A stretch of 32,224 nt of DNA from Candidatus Methanoperedens nitratireducens (GCF_000685155.1 NZ_JMIY01000007.1:40421-72644), one strand, 5' to 3'; shown: positions 23,794 to 31,997, counted from the stretch's first letter. Notes: generated from the letters alone by a model not told the origin. Made by a program: numbers and translations.

Positions 23794-25281
23794 TTATTTT
23801 TCCAGTGTTTTCTGACTTATTCTGATTATTACGAACTCTGCCGGTCTTACAGGCGCAACTCCGACCTCTATGACCAACTGTCCTGCGTCTCTTACCTCAG
23901 GTGGGTTATTCTCAGCATCGACCTTGACATAAAATGCCTCTTCTGGCGTGCCTCCAAATAGCGCACCGTCCCTCCAGACCCTTGAAAGAAATGCCGTCAG
24001 GTTCCTTTTTACCTTTCCCCAGAGAGCGGGATCGTTGGGCTCAAATACGACCCACTGGGTTCCTTTGTCTATGGACTCCTCCAGGAAAAGGAACAGCCTC
24101 CTGATATTAATATACTTCCATTCCGGGTCTGCAGAGAGCGTTCTTGCTCCCCAGATGCATATTCCTGATGTTGGGAATGAACGGATGACGTTTATTCCTA
24201 CTGGATTTAACCCGTCATGTTCGCTCTTTGTTATGATCCTTTCAACACCGCTCACCGAATCAAGAAAACCCTCTGAGATGCCGGCAGGTGCCTTATGTAC
24301 ACCTCTTACTGAATCGGTATGGGCATATGTTCCGGCAACCGCACCTGATGGAGGCATGGTTTTCTTCTTGCCTGTTAGCGGGTCGCTGATAATAACCCAT
24401 GGATAGTACAGCGCCCCGTATGAGGAATTCAAGCCGCTTCTGAACGTTCTTACCGCCATTGGATCCAGATCTCCGGTAGGGTCAGCGATAAAGAAGCAAT
24501 CTTTTCTAAGTCCGCAGTACTTAAGCCCTGCTGAAATGACATCCTTGTTTATATCTTTGTTTGCAGCTCCATCAGGAATAGCAACAATATTAATATCATC
24601 AACTGTATCAAATGCGTGAAGGCCATTTTGCAGTTTTTCATCACCTTCAAAATCTGCTGCTATAAGTGTGGATTTACCATCATCATCTTTGATACCATCC
24701 TTACCGCCTGCTAATTTTACAGTCTGATCTACCTTCGGGATTCTCTCCGGGTCTTCCCTGCTCATTCTGATGAATGCTGATTTATTATTTACAATCTCTT
24801 CGATATTGGCATTTGTAAGGTTATCGAATATCTCCTCAGTGCCTTTATATTTTACAATCAGCTTGACTCCATCTGCTAAGTCAGTGGCTTTTTTAATTTC
24901 AATACTCACATCTTCGCTCCATTTTCCGTCCGAGGATGCTGTAACGTTTATCGTGTCATCATTTTTATCATCTTTCAGGGTTGCGGTCGATGATGCAGAT
25001 GTCTTTTTATCATCTTCGTAATGGCATGTTCTTACCACATAACATCTTGTTCCGCCCTCACTGAAAAACTGACTTACAGCATATGCAAGATAGCCATCAG
25101 CAGTGTAACTTCCGAATGTATTCACAAACTGTGTCCAGTTCGCGATCTCCTTTGCCACGCCGATTGGCCCCATCTTAGCAATTCCTACAAATGCTCCAGT
25201 TGACGTGCCAACTCCTTCGATTGGCTTTGATCCTCCGGATACTTCCTCAACATAAACTCCTGGTGAAAGATACTGACCCAT
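23794..25281 (-). CDS. contractile tail sheath protein (Afp2/3/4-like)
   Basis: A 495-residue sheath subunit. The N-terminus MGQYLSPGVYVEEVSGGSKP followed by TSTGAFVGIAKMGPIG is the classic sheath start; the C-terminus has the FLEESIDKGTQWVVFEPNDP, LWGKVKRNLTAFLSRVWRDG and ALFGGTPEEAFYVKVDAENN blocks used for extended-arm meshing. Residues ~90-215 are an acidic, Lys/Asp-rich insert (KDDKNDDTINVTASSDGKW) that would face outward. Only one sheath gene exists here, whereas Afp has three. AAAGGAGGTAAAAT precedes the ATG. A separate AT-rich promoter candidate lies upstream. Confidence 0.95.
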   Translation of the reverse strand: MGQYLSPGVYVEEVSGGSKPIEGVGTSTGAFVGIAKMGPIGVAKEIANWTQFVNTFGSYTADGYLAYAVSQFFSEGGTRCYVVRTCHYEDDKKTSASSTATLKDDKNDDTINVTASSDGKWSEDVSIEIKKATDLADGVKLIVKYKGTEEIFDNLTNANIEEIVNNKSAFIRMSREDPERIPKVDQTVKLAGGKDGIKDDDGKSTLIAADFEGDEKLQNGLHAFDTVDDINIVAIPDGAANKDINKDVISAGLKYCGLRKDCFFIADPTGDLDPMAVRTFRSGLNSSYGALYYPWVIISDPLTGKKKTMPPSGAVAGTYAHTDSVRGVHKAPAGISEGFLDSVSGVERIITKSEHDGLNPVGINVIRSFPTSGICIWGARTLSADPEWKYINIRRLFLFLEESIDKGTQWVVFEPNDPALWGKVKRNLTAFLSRVWRDGALFGGTPEEAFYVKVDAENNPPEVRDAGQLVIEVGVAPVRPAEFVIIRISQKTLEK

Positions 25282-25332
25282 ATTTTACCTCCTTTATTTA
25301 ATTTAGAATTTACTTATTTTCTTATCTATTGT

Positions 25333-25347
25333 TTATTATATATTTTA
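25333..25347 (-). promoter_or_regulatory. candidate archaeal TATA box for the sheath/tube transcript
   Basis: In the 226-base gap upstream of the sheath gene the minus strand reads CGTTAAAATATATAATAAAC, a BRE-like then TATA-like run ~60 bases ahead of the ATG. A T6 run just upstream (25351-25356 on the plus strand read, A/T palindromic) could end the preceding transcript. This would give the abundant sheath and tube their own promoter. The rest of the gap (25282-25507) shows no gene. Confidence 0.35.
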
Positions 25348-25507
25348 ACGTTTTTTAAAAAATCTCTTTTTATCTGTCTATTCATAAATATAATATCTCG
25401 CAAGAAGGACTTACTTAACCTTTCGCTACGATATTCTTCACAAATTATGCTTTTTAAACTCCGGTCTTGTTATCTGCAAATCTTGGTTGCAACACCTCCA
25501 TTGTATT

Positions 25508-26071
25508 TTATTTTTTAATTAAAATAATTGGATTCAGGCATATAGTACTTTTTTTTAAAAGAACTGATACTGTTTTAGATTTATAGTTTTTACTTTTAAT
25601 ATTTAAATATATTTTTGTGTTCGTATATGTAGAATCAAACAGGATTAAAAAATCACCGTCATTATCTGAAATTGCGCTCTGGATCATGCTTTTAACATCT
25701 ATTGAGGCTTCAGGAACCGGCCTGTCATCCGTATCAACAATCCTGCCTTCCAGTACGATTATACCCTCAGGAAACGGGTAGTTTGATTTTGGCTTTAAAA
25801 ATAGATCAATGAAAGGTTGTTCAGGTTTGATCGATCCAGTATCAACAGTAAAGTTTCCCTGTCTGTAGAACTTTCCGCCGATTGTGATATTATACTTCCC
25901 TTCGGAGAGGTTGGTTAGAAGAAAGTAGCCCGTGGTATGCTTAATAACAGCCTTCCTTATACCCGGGACTTTTAAGAACACATCTCCTATAACCTTTTTT
26001 TCAGGATGAAGGTTATCCTTTAGCATTACAGCAAGAGACAGGCTTGTCTTTATCCTCTCAAGAAAGATCAT
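25508..26071 (-). CDS. carboxypeptidase-regulatory-like domain protein of the eCIS
   Basis: A 187-residue beta-rich protein with two Ig-like halves. The first has KTSLSLAVMLKDNLHPEKKV, TTGYFLLTNLSEGKYNITIG and GKFYRQGNFTVD; the second is a CarboxypepD_reg-type fold: VLEGRIVDTDDRPVPEASID, SDNDGDFLILFD and YLNIKSKNYKSKTVSVLLKK. Such domains are found next to, or fused with, the DUF4255 terminator in other eCIS loci, so it probably decorates or stabilises the sheath end. It overlaps the DUF4255 gene by 4 bases. No signal peptide is seen. Confidence 0.78.
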   Translation of the reverse strand: MIFLERIKTSLSLAVMLKDNLHPEKKVIGDVFLKVPGIRKAVIKHTTGYFLLTNLSEGKYNITIGGKFYRQGNFTVDTGSIKPEQPFIDLFLKPKSNYPFPEGIIVLEGRIVDTDDRPVPEASIDVKSMIQSAISDNDGDFLILFDSTYTNTKIYLNIKSKNYKSKTVSVLLKKSTICLNPIILIKK

Positions 26072-26637
26072 TTCTTACCCATCCTGTATAAGTCGATATC
26101 CTTTTCCATAACCCTTGAGATCCTGACAGGCGGCCTTCCAGATGGCACCCTGACCGGTGTAAGGATGTAAGAAGGTGAGATCTTAAATGCCTTATTGGGA
26201 AATCTCTCCCAGAGCTTGTTTACATCATCAAGTGTGAGGTTGTCAGGAACGATCCTTATCTCGTCATTTCCGCTCCCTTTCAGGCTACCCATTAGCATTT
26301 CTTCTCTTAGTACAGGGCTATCATAAAATATCTGCATAAGCTTTTCTAATATTATGAGTTCTATCTCTCTGTTTTTAGCGTAAGGGGTAAAGATATAATG
26401 TAGATCAAGCGTAAGGGGTGGATACCGCATCCTGTCTATTCCTACAGGCTCTGATCCTGTATTTCTTAAGTAAGAGCTCTCAACAATCTGATATAAAAAG
26501 ACAGAGAGCTTGGGAGTTGTAGTTGATTCAATATCAGCAGGTGAATCAAAGGTGATTGAATCATCAGCCGAAAGTTCAGAGATCCCCTGCTGAAGAAGTG
26601 CCTTTAAAGTCTCGCCAACATCTTTTAAGATTGCCAT
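26068..26637 (-). CDS. DUF4255 / Pvc16 family sheath-tube terminator (Afp16-like)
   Basis: A 189-residue cap protein thought to end tube and sheath polymerisation. DUF4255 text: ILKDVGETLKALLQQGISEL, TPKLSVFLYQIVESSYLRNT, RYPPLTLDLHYIFTPYAKNR, LEKLMQIFYDSPVLREEMLM, LTLDDVNKLWERFPNKAFKI, and SPSYILTPVRVPS. It starts directly after the ATPase stop and overlaps the next gene by 4 bases. Length is on the short side of the family but complete. Confidence 0.92.
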   Translation of the reverse strand: MAILKDVGETLKALLQQGISELSADDSITFDSPADIESTTTPKLSVFLYQIVESSYLRNTGSEPVGIDRMRYPPLTLDLHYIFTPYAKNREIELIILEKLMQIFYDSPVLREEMLMGSLKGSGNDEIRIVPDNLTLDDVNKLWERFPNKAFKISPSYILTPVRVPSGRPPVRISRVMEKDIDLYRMGKK

Positions 26638-28782
26638 TTATCTCTCATCCGCCTCTATCAGTTCGTAATAAGGTTCAAAATCTGTCTTTAGAAAGGGTTT
26701 ACCGATCTTCTGGTATTCTCTCTTTGCAGCATGCATTATATGGTGCATTCCGATCTCACAGGACTCCTCTGCAGCATAAAATGCTGCTGCTAAAGCAATA
26801 TTCTTAATATTTCCACCTGCAAGCTTTAATTTCTCAGATAAAAACTTGTAATCTATATTCTCAGCAACCGGTGCATCCTTCGGGAATATCCCTGTCCACA
26901 TCAGTTTTCTCTGTATCTCATCAGGAAAAGGGAACTCAACCATGAACTGTATTCTCCTCAAAAAGGCATCATCGATGTTTCTACTTAGATTTGTGGCAAG
27001 TATAACAACACCCTCATACTCCTCCATCTTCTGAAGCAGATATCCGATCTCTATGTTCGCATACCTGTCATGAGCGTCTTTAACTTCAGAGCGTTTTCCA
27101 AAAAGGGCATCTGCCTCATCAAAGAACAGGACAGCGTTGCTCGTCTCGGCCTCTTTAAAAATAGTACCAAGGTTCTTTTCCGTTTCACCGATGTACTTGC
27201 TGACCACACCGGACAGATCGATTTTGTAGAGATCCAATCCTGCCTCCCTTGCGATAATCTCAGCAGTCATGGTTTTTCCTGTACCCGATGGTCCGGAGAA
27301 AAGGACATTCAGTCCCTTTCCCATTGAGAATCTCTTATCAAACCCCCAGTCTGTGTATACGGTTCCCCTGTATTTAATGTGTCCTGATACTTCTTTCAGT
27401 TGCTTTTTTATGTCCTTGGGAAGGATTAAATCCTCCCAGGTATAGATTGGTTCGATCTTTCTGGCAAAGGCAGTAAGGTTCCTGTTGGACTGTGTCTTAC
27501 AACCCTGGTAAAGGTCATCCATTGATAACCTGGAGCCGCCCTTTGCCATTGCGATATTGTGTGCCGTGAAGATGGCATCCCTTATCTGGCCGCCGCTTAA
27601 TTTAAACTTGCTTGCAAGGGCGCCAGTATCCACATCATCGGATATATTACCGTTCAGGAACGATTCCCAGAGCTTCTTACGAAGCGCAAATGATGGCAGG
27701 GGATAACTGATATTGATAAAGCAATGGTTTTTTAAAATTCCTGTCGGTTTCCATGCCCGCTCACCTGACAGGAATACCCAGTTTGGAAACAGGTCCAGCT
27801 CTTGAAGAAGGTATTTCATATTAACTCCTGAATCCGGTAATGCATCAAACCCCTCAAGGTACAGTGCTGAATTCTGTAATAAGGCCTCACGAAGAACGAG
27901 CCTTACAGTCTCAGAGCAGTCATTACCTTTCAAGGCACCGGAATCTACCACAAACAGGGGCATGTTCAATTCCCTGCAAACAGCCTCAGCCATCATCTTC
28001 TTTCCAGTTCCATAGGAACCATGGAAAAAGAGCATCGGGACTTTCATACCCGGCTTTATCAGCTCAACTATCATGTTTTCAGTATCATTCGATAAAATAA
28101 TGTCTCCAAAGGATCTCTTCGGTTCTATTATTGCTGAGAAGTTCCGTATTCTCTGGTCTATCTCGCTGGATCCGAGTATAAAGCTTATTATTCTGTCATC
28201 GACCTTAATAGATCTGGACAGAAGAGGGAGCTGGTCATCGGCTGTAAGATAAACAAGGTGGTTCCTGATAAGAGGCGCTGTCGGTGAAAAAATCTCCCTC
28301 ATCCTGAGCTTATCCTCCATAGAGGAAGAGAGCAGGTTTATCACAAGATCAACAGTAGGCCGCTTTTTTGTCACATCATCCTGCAGGTATGAGTACAGCT
28401 TCTCATATCTCAGGTCAAGCTCAGGCACAAGGCAGATTAAAAGTATATCGACCTCACAGGATTGCAGATGAAAAAGCCAGGACAGAAGATGAAGTCTCAG
28501 TTCTTTTCCTGCCTTTATACTTTCAACTTTTTTTATATTAATTTCCCTGGTTATTGTTTCGATCTTATCATGCTGAGGATTTGAGCGAACGTCCACCTTC
28601 AACTGGTAAGGTGAGGCTTGCAGGATTGCATCCACTTCACTCTCAGAGACGTATAAGCCCTGAAAATCATTCATGCTCTCACTGTGCTCTGCCCTCCATT
28701 TCTCAAGGTTGAGACTGATTATTAGATCGATCCTGCGAAGTTCATCGAGAAGGTGCTCAAGGTTGTTCTCATAGATATTCAT
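26638..28782 (-). CDS. double AAA+ ATPase of the eCIS (Afp15-like)
   Basis: A 714-residue cytoplasmic ATPase, a near-universal eCIS gene thought to act in assembly or cargo loading. The N-terminal ~210 residues are a non-catalytic domain (LLSWLFHLQSCEVDILLICL). The first AAA+ domain has a degraded Walker A (GSYGTGKKMMAEAV, about residue 257) and no clear Walker B acid (ALYLEGFDALPDSG). The second is complete: GPSGTGKTMTAEIIAREAGL near 499, VLFFDEADALFGKRSEVKDA near 554, and the sensor/arginine region ILATNLSRNIDDAFLRRIQF. Only the second domain is likely to hydrolyse ATP well. The gene follows the 112-residue protein by 5 bases. Confidence 0.94.
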   Translation of the reverse strand: MNIYENNLEHLLDELRRIDLIISLNLEKWRAEHSESMNDFQGLYVSESEVDAILQASPYQLKVDVRSNPQHDKIETITREINIKKVESIKAGKELRLHLLSWLFHLQSCEVDILLICLVPELDLRYEKLYSYLQDDVTKKRPTVDLVINLLSSSMEDKLRMREIFSPTAPLIRNHLVYLTADDQLPLLSRSIKVDDRIISFILGSSEIDQRIRNFSAIIEPKRSFGDIILSNDTENMIVELIKPGMKVPMLFFHGSYGTGKKMMAEAVCRELNMPLFVVDSGALKGNDCSETVRLVLREALLQNSALYLEGFDALPDSGVNMKYLLQELDLFPNWVFLSGERAWKPTGILKNHCFINISYPLPSFALRKKLWESFLNGNISDDVDTGALASKFKLSGGQIRDAIFTAHNIAMAKGGSRLSMDDLYQGCKTQSNRNLTAFARKIEPIYTWEDLILPKDIKKQLKEVSGHIKYRGTVYTDWGFDKRFSMGKGLNVLFSGPSGTGKTMTAEIIAREAGLDLYKIDLSGVVSKYIGETEKNLGTIFKEAETSNAVLFFDEADALFGKRSEVKDAHDRYANIEIGYLLQKMEEYEGVVILATNLSRNIDDAFLRRIQFMVEFPFPDEIQRKLMWTGIFPKDAPVAENIDYKFLSEKLKLAGGNIKNIALAAAFYAAEESCEIGMHHIMHAAKREYQKIGKPFLKTDFEPYYELIEADER

Positions 28783-28787
28783 AGTCT

Positions 28788-29120
28788 TTATTTAACAACC
28801 ATTTGAAATGCTGTAATCAGTATATCGCGATCAGATCGATTCCCGCTCGATTTCAGCCGATCAACTTCGACCAGGAACCTTCCGATAGTCTCCTGTTCCA
28901 CATTATTCCTTTCTATAAACCTCATTGCAAGGATCTTCAGGTCTTTCCTTGAAGAATATTTCCTGGGCATCTTATCATCAATAAAATTGAATATGTGCCC
29001 GCATTTTTTGTGCCCTATAGTTGGTGTTGATGGGTTTGCAGACGTCCTTATGTAGTCCCTGAATATGCAGTTCTCTATAATCTCTCCACATTCACATATT
29101 ATCGTTTTTAACACCGCCAT
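28788..29120 (-). CDS. small Cys/His-containing protein, first gene of the eCIS array
   Basis: A ~110-residue protein, unrecognised. The N-terminal half has CECG, ENC and HKKCGHIFNF, enough Cys/His to bind zinc; the C-terminal half is helical and charged (RKDLKILAMRFIERNNVEQE, RSDRDILITAFQMVV). I use the ATG at 29118-29120; a TTG two codons upstream (29124-29126) is an alternative. No Shine-Dalgarno is visible for either. It lies 5 bases ahead of the AAA+ gene. As the first gene it may be regulatory or assist the ATPase; nothing in the sequence decides. Confidence 0.7.
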   Translation of the reverse strand: MAVLKTIICECGEIIENCIFRDYIRTSANPSTPTIGHKKCGHIFNFIDDKMPRKYSSRKDLKILAMRFIERNNVEQETIGRFLVEVDRLKSSGNRSDRDILITAFQMVVK

Positions 29121-29126
29121 ATACAA

Positions 29127-29523
29127 AAATAAATAAAATCAACTAATCAGAAGGAGTTTCATTGCACAATTGCTCGCTCCTTGTTAGAACTATTATTATT
29201 ATGGCTCACATGTACACGGGCATATATATTTGTTTCGTTGTTTAAATTTGAGTGTAGAGTCCTGAAATCCAGCGTTTCTAATTTCCAGAGGAAATGGGAG
29301 TAAGCAATGTAGATGCTCATGACAGAATGGGAAAAAGGGCTAAAGATTCAATATTGATTTACAGTATGAGTTGTTATAACAAGATAGGGCAGGGTATATT
29401 TTTATGATTATAATCATTACAATCAGTCACTATTATCAACACCATAATTTATTTTCCAATAGAAATAAAGGGGTTGAATAATAAGAAATAAAATTAATCG
29501 TTTACAGACCTATCACGTTTCTA
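29127..29523. other. 397-bp intergenic region upstream of the eCIS array
   Basis: AT-rich gap between the first eCIS gene and the 3' end of the cis-prenyltransferase-like gene, both on the minus strand. It holds a candidate TATA box (29222-29231) and a 37-codon plus-strand ORF (29294-29407, MGVSNVDAHDRMGKRAKDS), preceded by AGAGGAA, which I consider weak. No RNA gene or long repeat is apparent. Confidence 0.5.
29222..29237 (-). promoter_or_regulatory. candidate archaeal BRE/TATA promoter for the eCIS array
   Basis: The minus strand reads CGAAACAAATATATATG: a purine-rich BRE-like hexamer followed by an AT-only TATA element, about 100 bases before the first eCIS start codon. It would give a 5' leader of about 70 bases. 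It is assigned by pattern and position only. Confidence 0.35.
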
Positions 29524-30177
29524 TTACTTCCCGAACCTGCGCTGCCGTTTCTGAAAGTCCCGAAGAGCCCTTAAGAAATCCACCTTTCGGAAATCCAGCC
29601 AGTTCACATCAGTAAAATACAGCTCAGAATAAACCGCCTGCCATATAAGGAAATCTATCAATCTCTTTCCACCTGCACGAATTACAAGATCAGGCTCAAA
29701 TTTAAACAACAAATGGGATTCGATTATGTCTTCATTAATGTCCTCAGGATTTAGATTATTATCTTCAATTTTTTTCATTATCTCTTTAATCGCTCGTGTT
29801 AGTTCATACTTCCCACTGTACCCCAGCGAAATATCAAGCCTCATCCCCTTATCCTCATATTTCTTTATCTCCCTGTCCCACCGTGTAATCACATTGATAT
29901 TGCGCGTTATTTCACAGAGTACTGATGGTATCTCCTCAGACAGCTTTAAGCATATCTTTCTACTGAGCTCAGCATCGACCTCGATTATACTGATGTATAT
30001 GGTCACGATACTTATCCCCATCTCTTTACACCATGAGCTAAAAGATTTGAGTTTATTAAAATTATCATCAGCCAGTAGATCACTCTCTGCAAGCGCAAGG
30101 ACAATATGCTTCGGTACTTCCTGGTTTTTTATTGCATTCTGGAGTTTCCATTCATATAGTCTTAACATCAGTACCAT
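29524..30177 (-). CDS. divergent cis-prenyltransferase (UppS/DHDDS family), catalytic Asp motif missing
   Basis: A 217-residue protein of the undecaprenyl-diphosphate synthase family, which builds long polyprenyl carriers for glycans. The C-terminal half is well kept: SLGYSGKYELTRAIKEIMKK, FEPDLVIRAGGKRLIDFLIW, QAVYSELYFTDVNWLDF and a final RRFG (RxG motif). The N-terminal half is not: where active enzymes have the MDGNxRWA diphosphate-binding motif this protein has HIVLALAESDLLAD, and the FSTENW motif is absent. That pattern suits the non-catalytic partner of a heteromeric enzyme, as known for eukaryotic NgBR/Nus1 and reported for Methanosarcina; the application here is inference. It is divergent from the DUF92 gene, 45-60 bases apart depending on the DUF92 start used. 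Confidence 0.85.
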   Translation of the reverse strand: MVLMLRLYEWKLQNAIKNQEVPKHIVLALAESDLLADDNFNKLKSFSSWCKEMGISIVTIYISIIEVDAELSRKICLKLSEEIPSVLCEITRNINVITRWDREIKKYEDKGMRLDISLGYSGKYELTRAIKEIMKKIEDNNLNPEDINEDIIESHLLFKFEPDLVIRAGGKRLIDFLIWQAVYSELYFTDVNWLDFRKVDFLRALRDFQKRQRRFGK

Positions 30178-30237
30178 GACCTTTTATTGGAGTAAAGAGG
30201 ATAAAGTATTTGCCTGTTAGCATTGATTCTGAGTAAG

Positions 30238-31593
30238 ATGAACATAATACAGGAGTATAAGAGGCAGAGCATCTATATTCTTCTTGGATCTATTGCGTTC
30301 CTGTTCCCATTTTTCGATATATCTTATTTTTTACTGGCATTCTTTGGTGGAGCGCTCCTTCTCTCAAGGATCTCACCGCGATCATCTGTTTTTACTATAC
30401 TTGCCCGTGAACCCGATATTAAAGCAGGGAAACTCGTTGGCCTGATTCACCTCTTCTTTACCATGGCCTCCCTTTTTTTGATAGGCCTGATATTTGAACT
30501 CGATAATTTCCCATTATTCATAATAGGCGCAGCCTTCGCTATTACAACGTTCGGGGACGGTATAGCCGATATTATAAATATTCATGACAAAGCAAAAAAT
30601 AATAAAAATCAGAATGATATCAAGATATGCTCCGCAAAATCAAGCATTGTATTTCTAATCTCAGGCAGTGTCTATGCATTCCTTATCGGGATATGGATAT
30701 CTGATTTTACCCTGAATGAATCTTACAGCATGATCTTTTTTCTTGCCGTGATCGGTGCTATTACCGGTGCATTTCTTGAATCGATAACAGTGGCTGAGGA
30801 CAACATCACCATTCCGCTTGGCTCAGCAATGACAATGTGGCTATTCTATGCATTCAGCTACACTTATGATGTGGGTATATTATATCTTATCAAAGTACTT
30901 GTTTTTGCGTTTGTACTCGGATACCTTGCTTACAGGGTGCGTATTGCTGATATCTCTGCTATGCTCAGTGCCACACTGCTGGGGGTCGTGATTATTATAT
31001 CAAGCGATGTATTCTGGTTTTTTATTCTTCTTGCGTTCTTTCTTCTGGGTGGCCTGTTTACCCGTTACAAATACAGCTATAAACTGGCGTACGGTACAGC
31101 AGAAGCAAAAGGTGGTGTTCGTGGGTATAAGAACGTCTTTAGCAATTCCCTGGCTGCTCTTTCTCTGGCAGTGGCGTATAAAGTCTTCCCATCTCACGGC
31201 CTGATCCTGTTATCTGCTTATCTCGGCTCAATCGCCACTGCTACAGGCGATACACTGGCAAGCGAGATAGGGCAGACCTACAGAGGAGAGCCAAGGATGA
31301 TCACAACATTGAAAAAAACACGGACAGGCGTTGACGGCGCTGTTTCAACTCTTGGTGAGATGGCAGCTCTTTTCGGGGCAGGAGTGATCGCGCTCCTGTC
31401 ATTCTTACTCATACAGCAGGATACAGGCATCATAATTGCCGTTATAGCAGGAGGTTTTATAGGTACGAACATCGATAGTGTACTTGGAGCCACACTCCAG
31501 CAGAGGGGTTACCTTACAAATAATGGTGTCAACCTTATGGCTACGATCTCAGGAGCCATTGTATCCGGTATGATCTATTCAGCGGGCTCGTAG
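30238..31593 (+). CDS. DUF92 family integral membrane protein (polyprenol/dolichol kinase-like)
   Basis: A ~451-residue polytopic protein with about 12 hydrophobic segments. The first half resembles CTP-dependent dolichol/phytol kinases (FGDGIADIINIHDKAK is the likely CTP/Mg site). The second half is DUF92: GTAEAKGGVRGYKNVFSNSL, TATGDTLASEIGQTYRGEPR, MITTLKKTRTGVDGAVSTLG, EMAALFGAGVIALL, then IGTNIDSVLGATLQQRGYL. The likely role is phosphorylation or metabolism of isoprenoid alcohols in the membrane, which fits the adjacent divergent cis-prenyltransferase-like gene. ATG at 30238 is preferred; TTG at 30223 is possible. The last codons and the TAG stop lie inside the following tRNA gene. Confidence 0.88.
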   Translation: MNIIQEYKRQSIYILLGSIAFLFPFFDISYFLLAFFGGALLLSRISPRSSVFTILAREPDIKAGKLVGLIHLFFTMASLFLIGLIFELDNFPLFIIGAAFAITTFGDGIADIINIHDKAKNNKNQNDIKICSAKSSIVFLISGSVYAFLIGIWISDFTLNESYSMIFFLAVIGAITGAFLESITVAEDNITIPLGSAMTMWLFYAFSYTYDVGILYLIKVLVFAFVLGYLAYRVRIADISAMLSATLLGVVIIISSDVFWFFILLAFFLLGGLFTRYKYSYKLAYGTAEAKGGVRGYKNVFSNSLAALSLAVAYKVFPSHGLILLSAYLGSIATATGDTLASEIGQTYRGEPRMITTLKKTRTGVDGAVSTLGEMAALFGAGVIALLSFLLIQQDTGIIIAVIAGGFIGTNIDSVLGATLQQRGYLTNNGVNLMATISGAIVSGMIYSAGS

Positions 31594-31657
31594 TATAGTC
31601 CGGATAGTACATGGGCCTCCGGAGCCTAGGACCTGGGTTCAAATCCCAGCGAGCCCG
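31584..31657 (+). tRNA. tRNA-Arg (anticodon CCG)
   Basis: A full cloverleaf can be drawn by eye. Acceptor GGGCTCG (31584-31590) pairs with CGAGCCC (31650-31656), with G as discriminator. D stem GTAT/GTAC; anticodon stem TGGGC/GCCTA around loop CTCCGGA, giving anticodon CCG; a 4-base variable loop; T arm CTGGG-TTCAAAT-CCCAG. No CCA is encoded and no intron is present. Ten bases of its 5' end overlap the end of the DUF92 gene, including the stop codon. Confidence 0.93.
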
Positions 31658-31662
31658 TATCC

Positions 31663-31773
31663 TCAATGAATAACAACAATGGACTCAATTAAGAGAAGTA
31701 CTGTAAGCACTATACCTGTAACTGATACACACGCCCACGCAATATAACCGGGTAATAATGATAAAGAGTTCAT
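31663..31773 (-). CDS. 36-residue single-span membrane miniprotein
   Basis: A short minus-strand ORF: MNSLSLLPGYIAWACVSVTG then a continuous hydrophobic run of Val/Leu/Ile to residue ~34, ending VVIH. This is one transmembrane helix with a short polar start. The ribosome site is good: GGGTGAGGA just before ATG. It converges on the tRNA gene, ending 6 bases from it. There is no family match I can name; a small membrane regulatory subunit or a hydrophobic toxin-type peptide are options. Confidence 0.5.
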   Translation of the reverse strand: MNSLSLLPGYIAWACVSVTGIVLTVLLLIESIVVIH

Positions 31774-31909
31774 TTCCTCACCCGGATATCAGGATGAGGT
31801 GCATGAAGATAAATCTTTCCTACTATTTGAGCCCATCCAATAATTCCAACTTCTCAAATTACATACTGTCTTGAAGAGTTAAGATCTGTAGTCCTATATA
31901 AAAACAATC

Positions 31910-31976
31910 GCCACTGAGGCGCGGAAATACAGAAAAATATATCAAAAAGCTCTATGTGCCTCAGAGTCTCTGTGGC
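31910..31976. repeat. imperfect inverted repeat of the GCCACTGAGGC / GCCTCAGAGTCTCTGTGGC type
   Basis: GCCACTGAGGC at 31910-31920 is opposed by GCCTCAGAGTCTCTGTGGC at 31958-31976; a third GCCACTGAG follows at 31991. Motifs of this kind occur as dispersed elements in many prokaryotic genomes. The surrounding stretch (31774-31997) shows no gene. Confidence 0.5.
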
Positions 31977-31997
31977 TTCATAAAAAACTTGCCACTG

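Noticed and set aside
306-29126. Prophage
   Set aside because: No capsid, portal, terminase, integrase or lysis genes; AAA+ and DUF4255 genes are eCIS hallmarks.
29294-29407. 37-residue plus-strand ORF
   Set aside because: AGAGGAA is a modest site, composition is not clearly protein-like, and no homology is recognisable; could be chance in AT-rich DNA.
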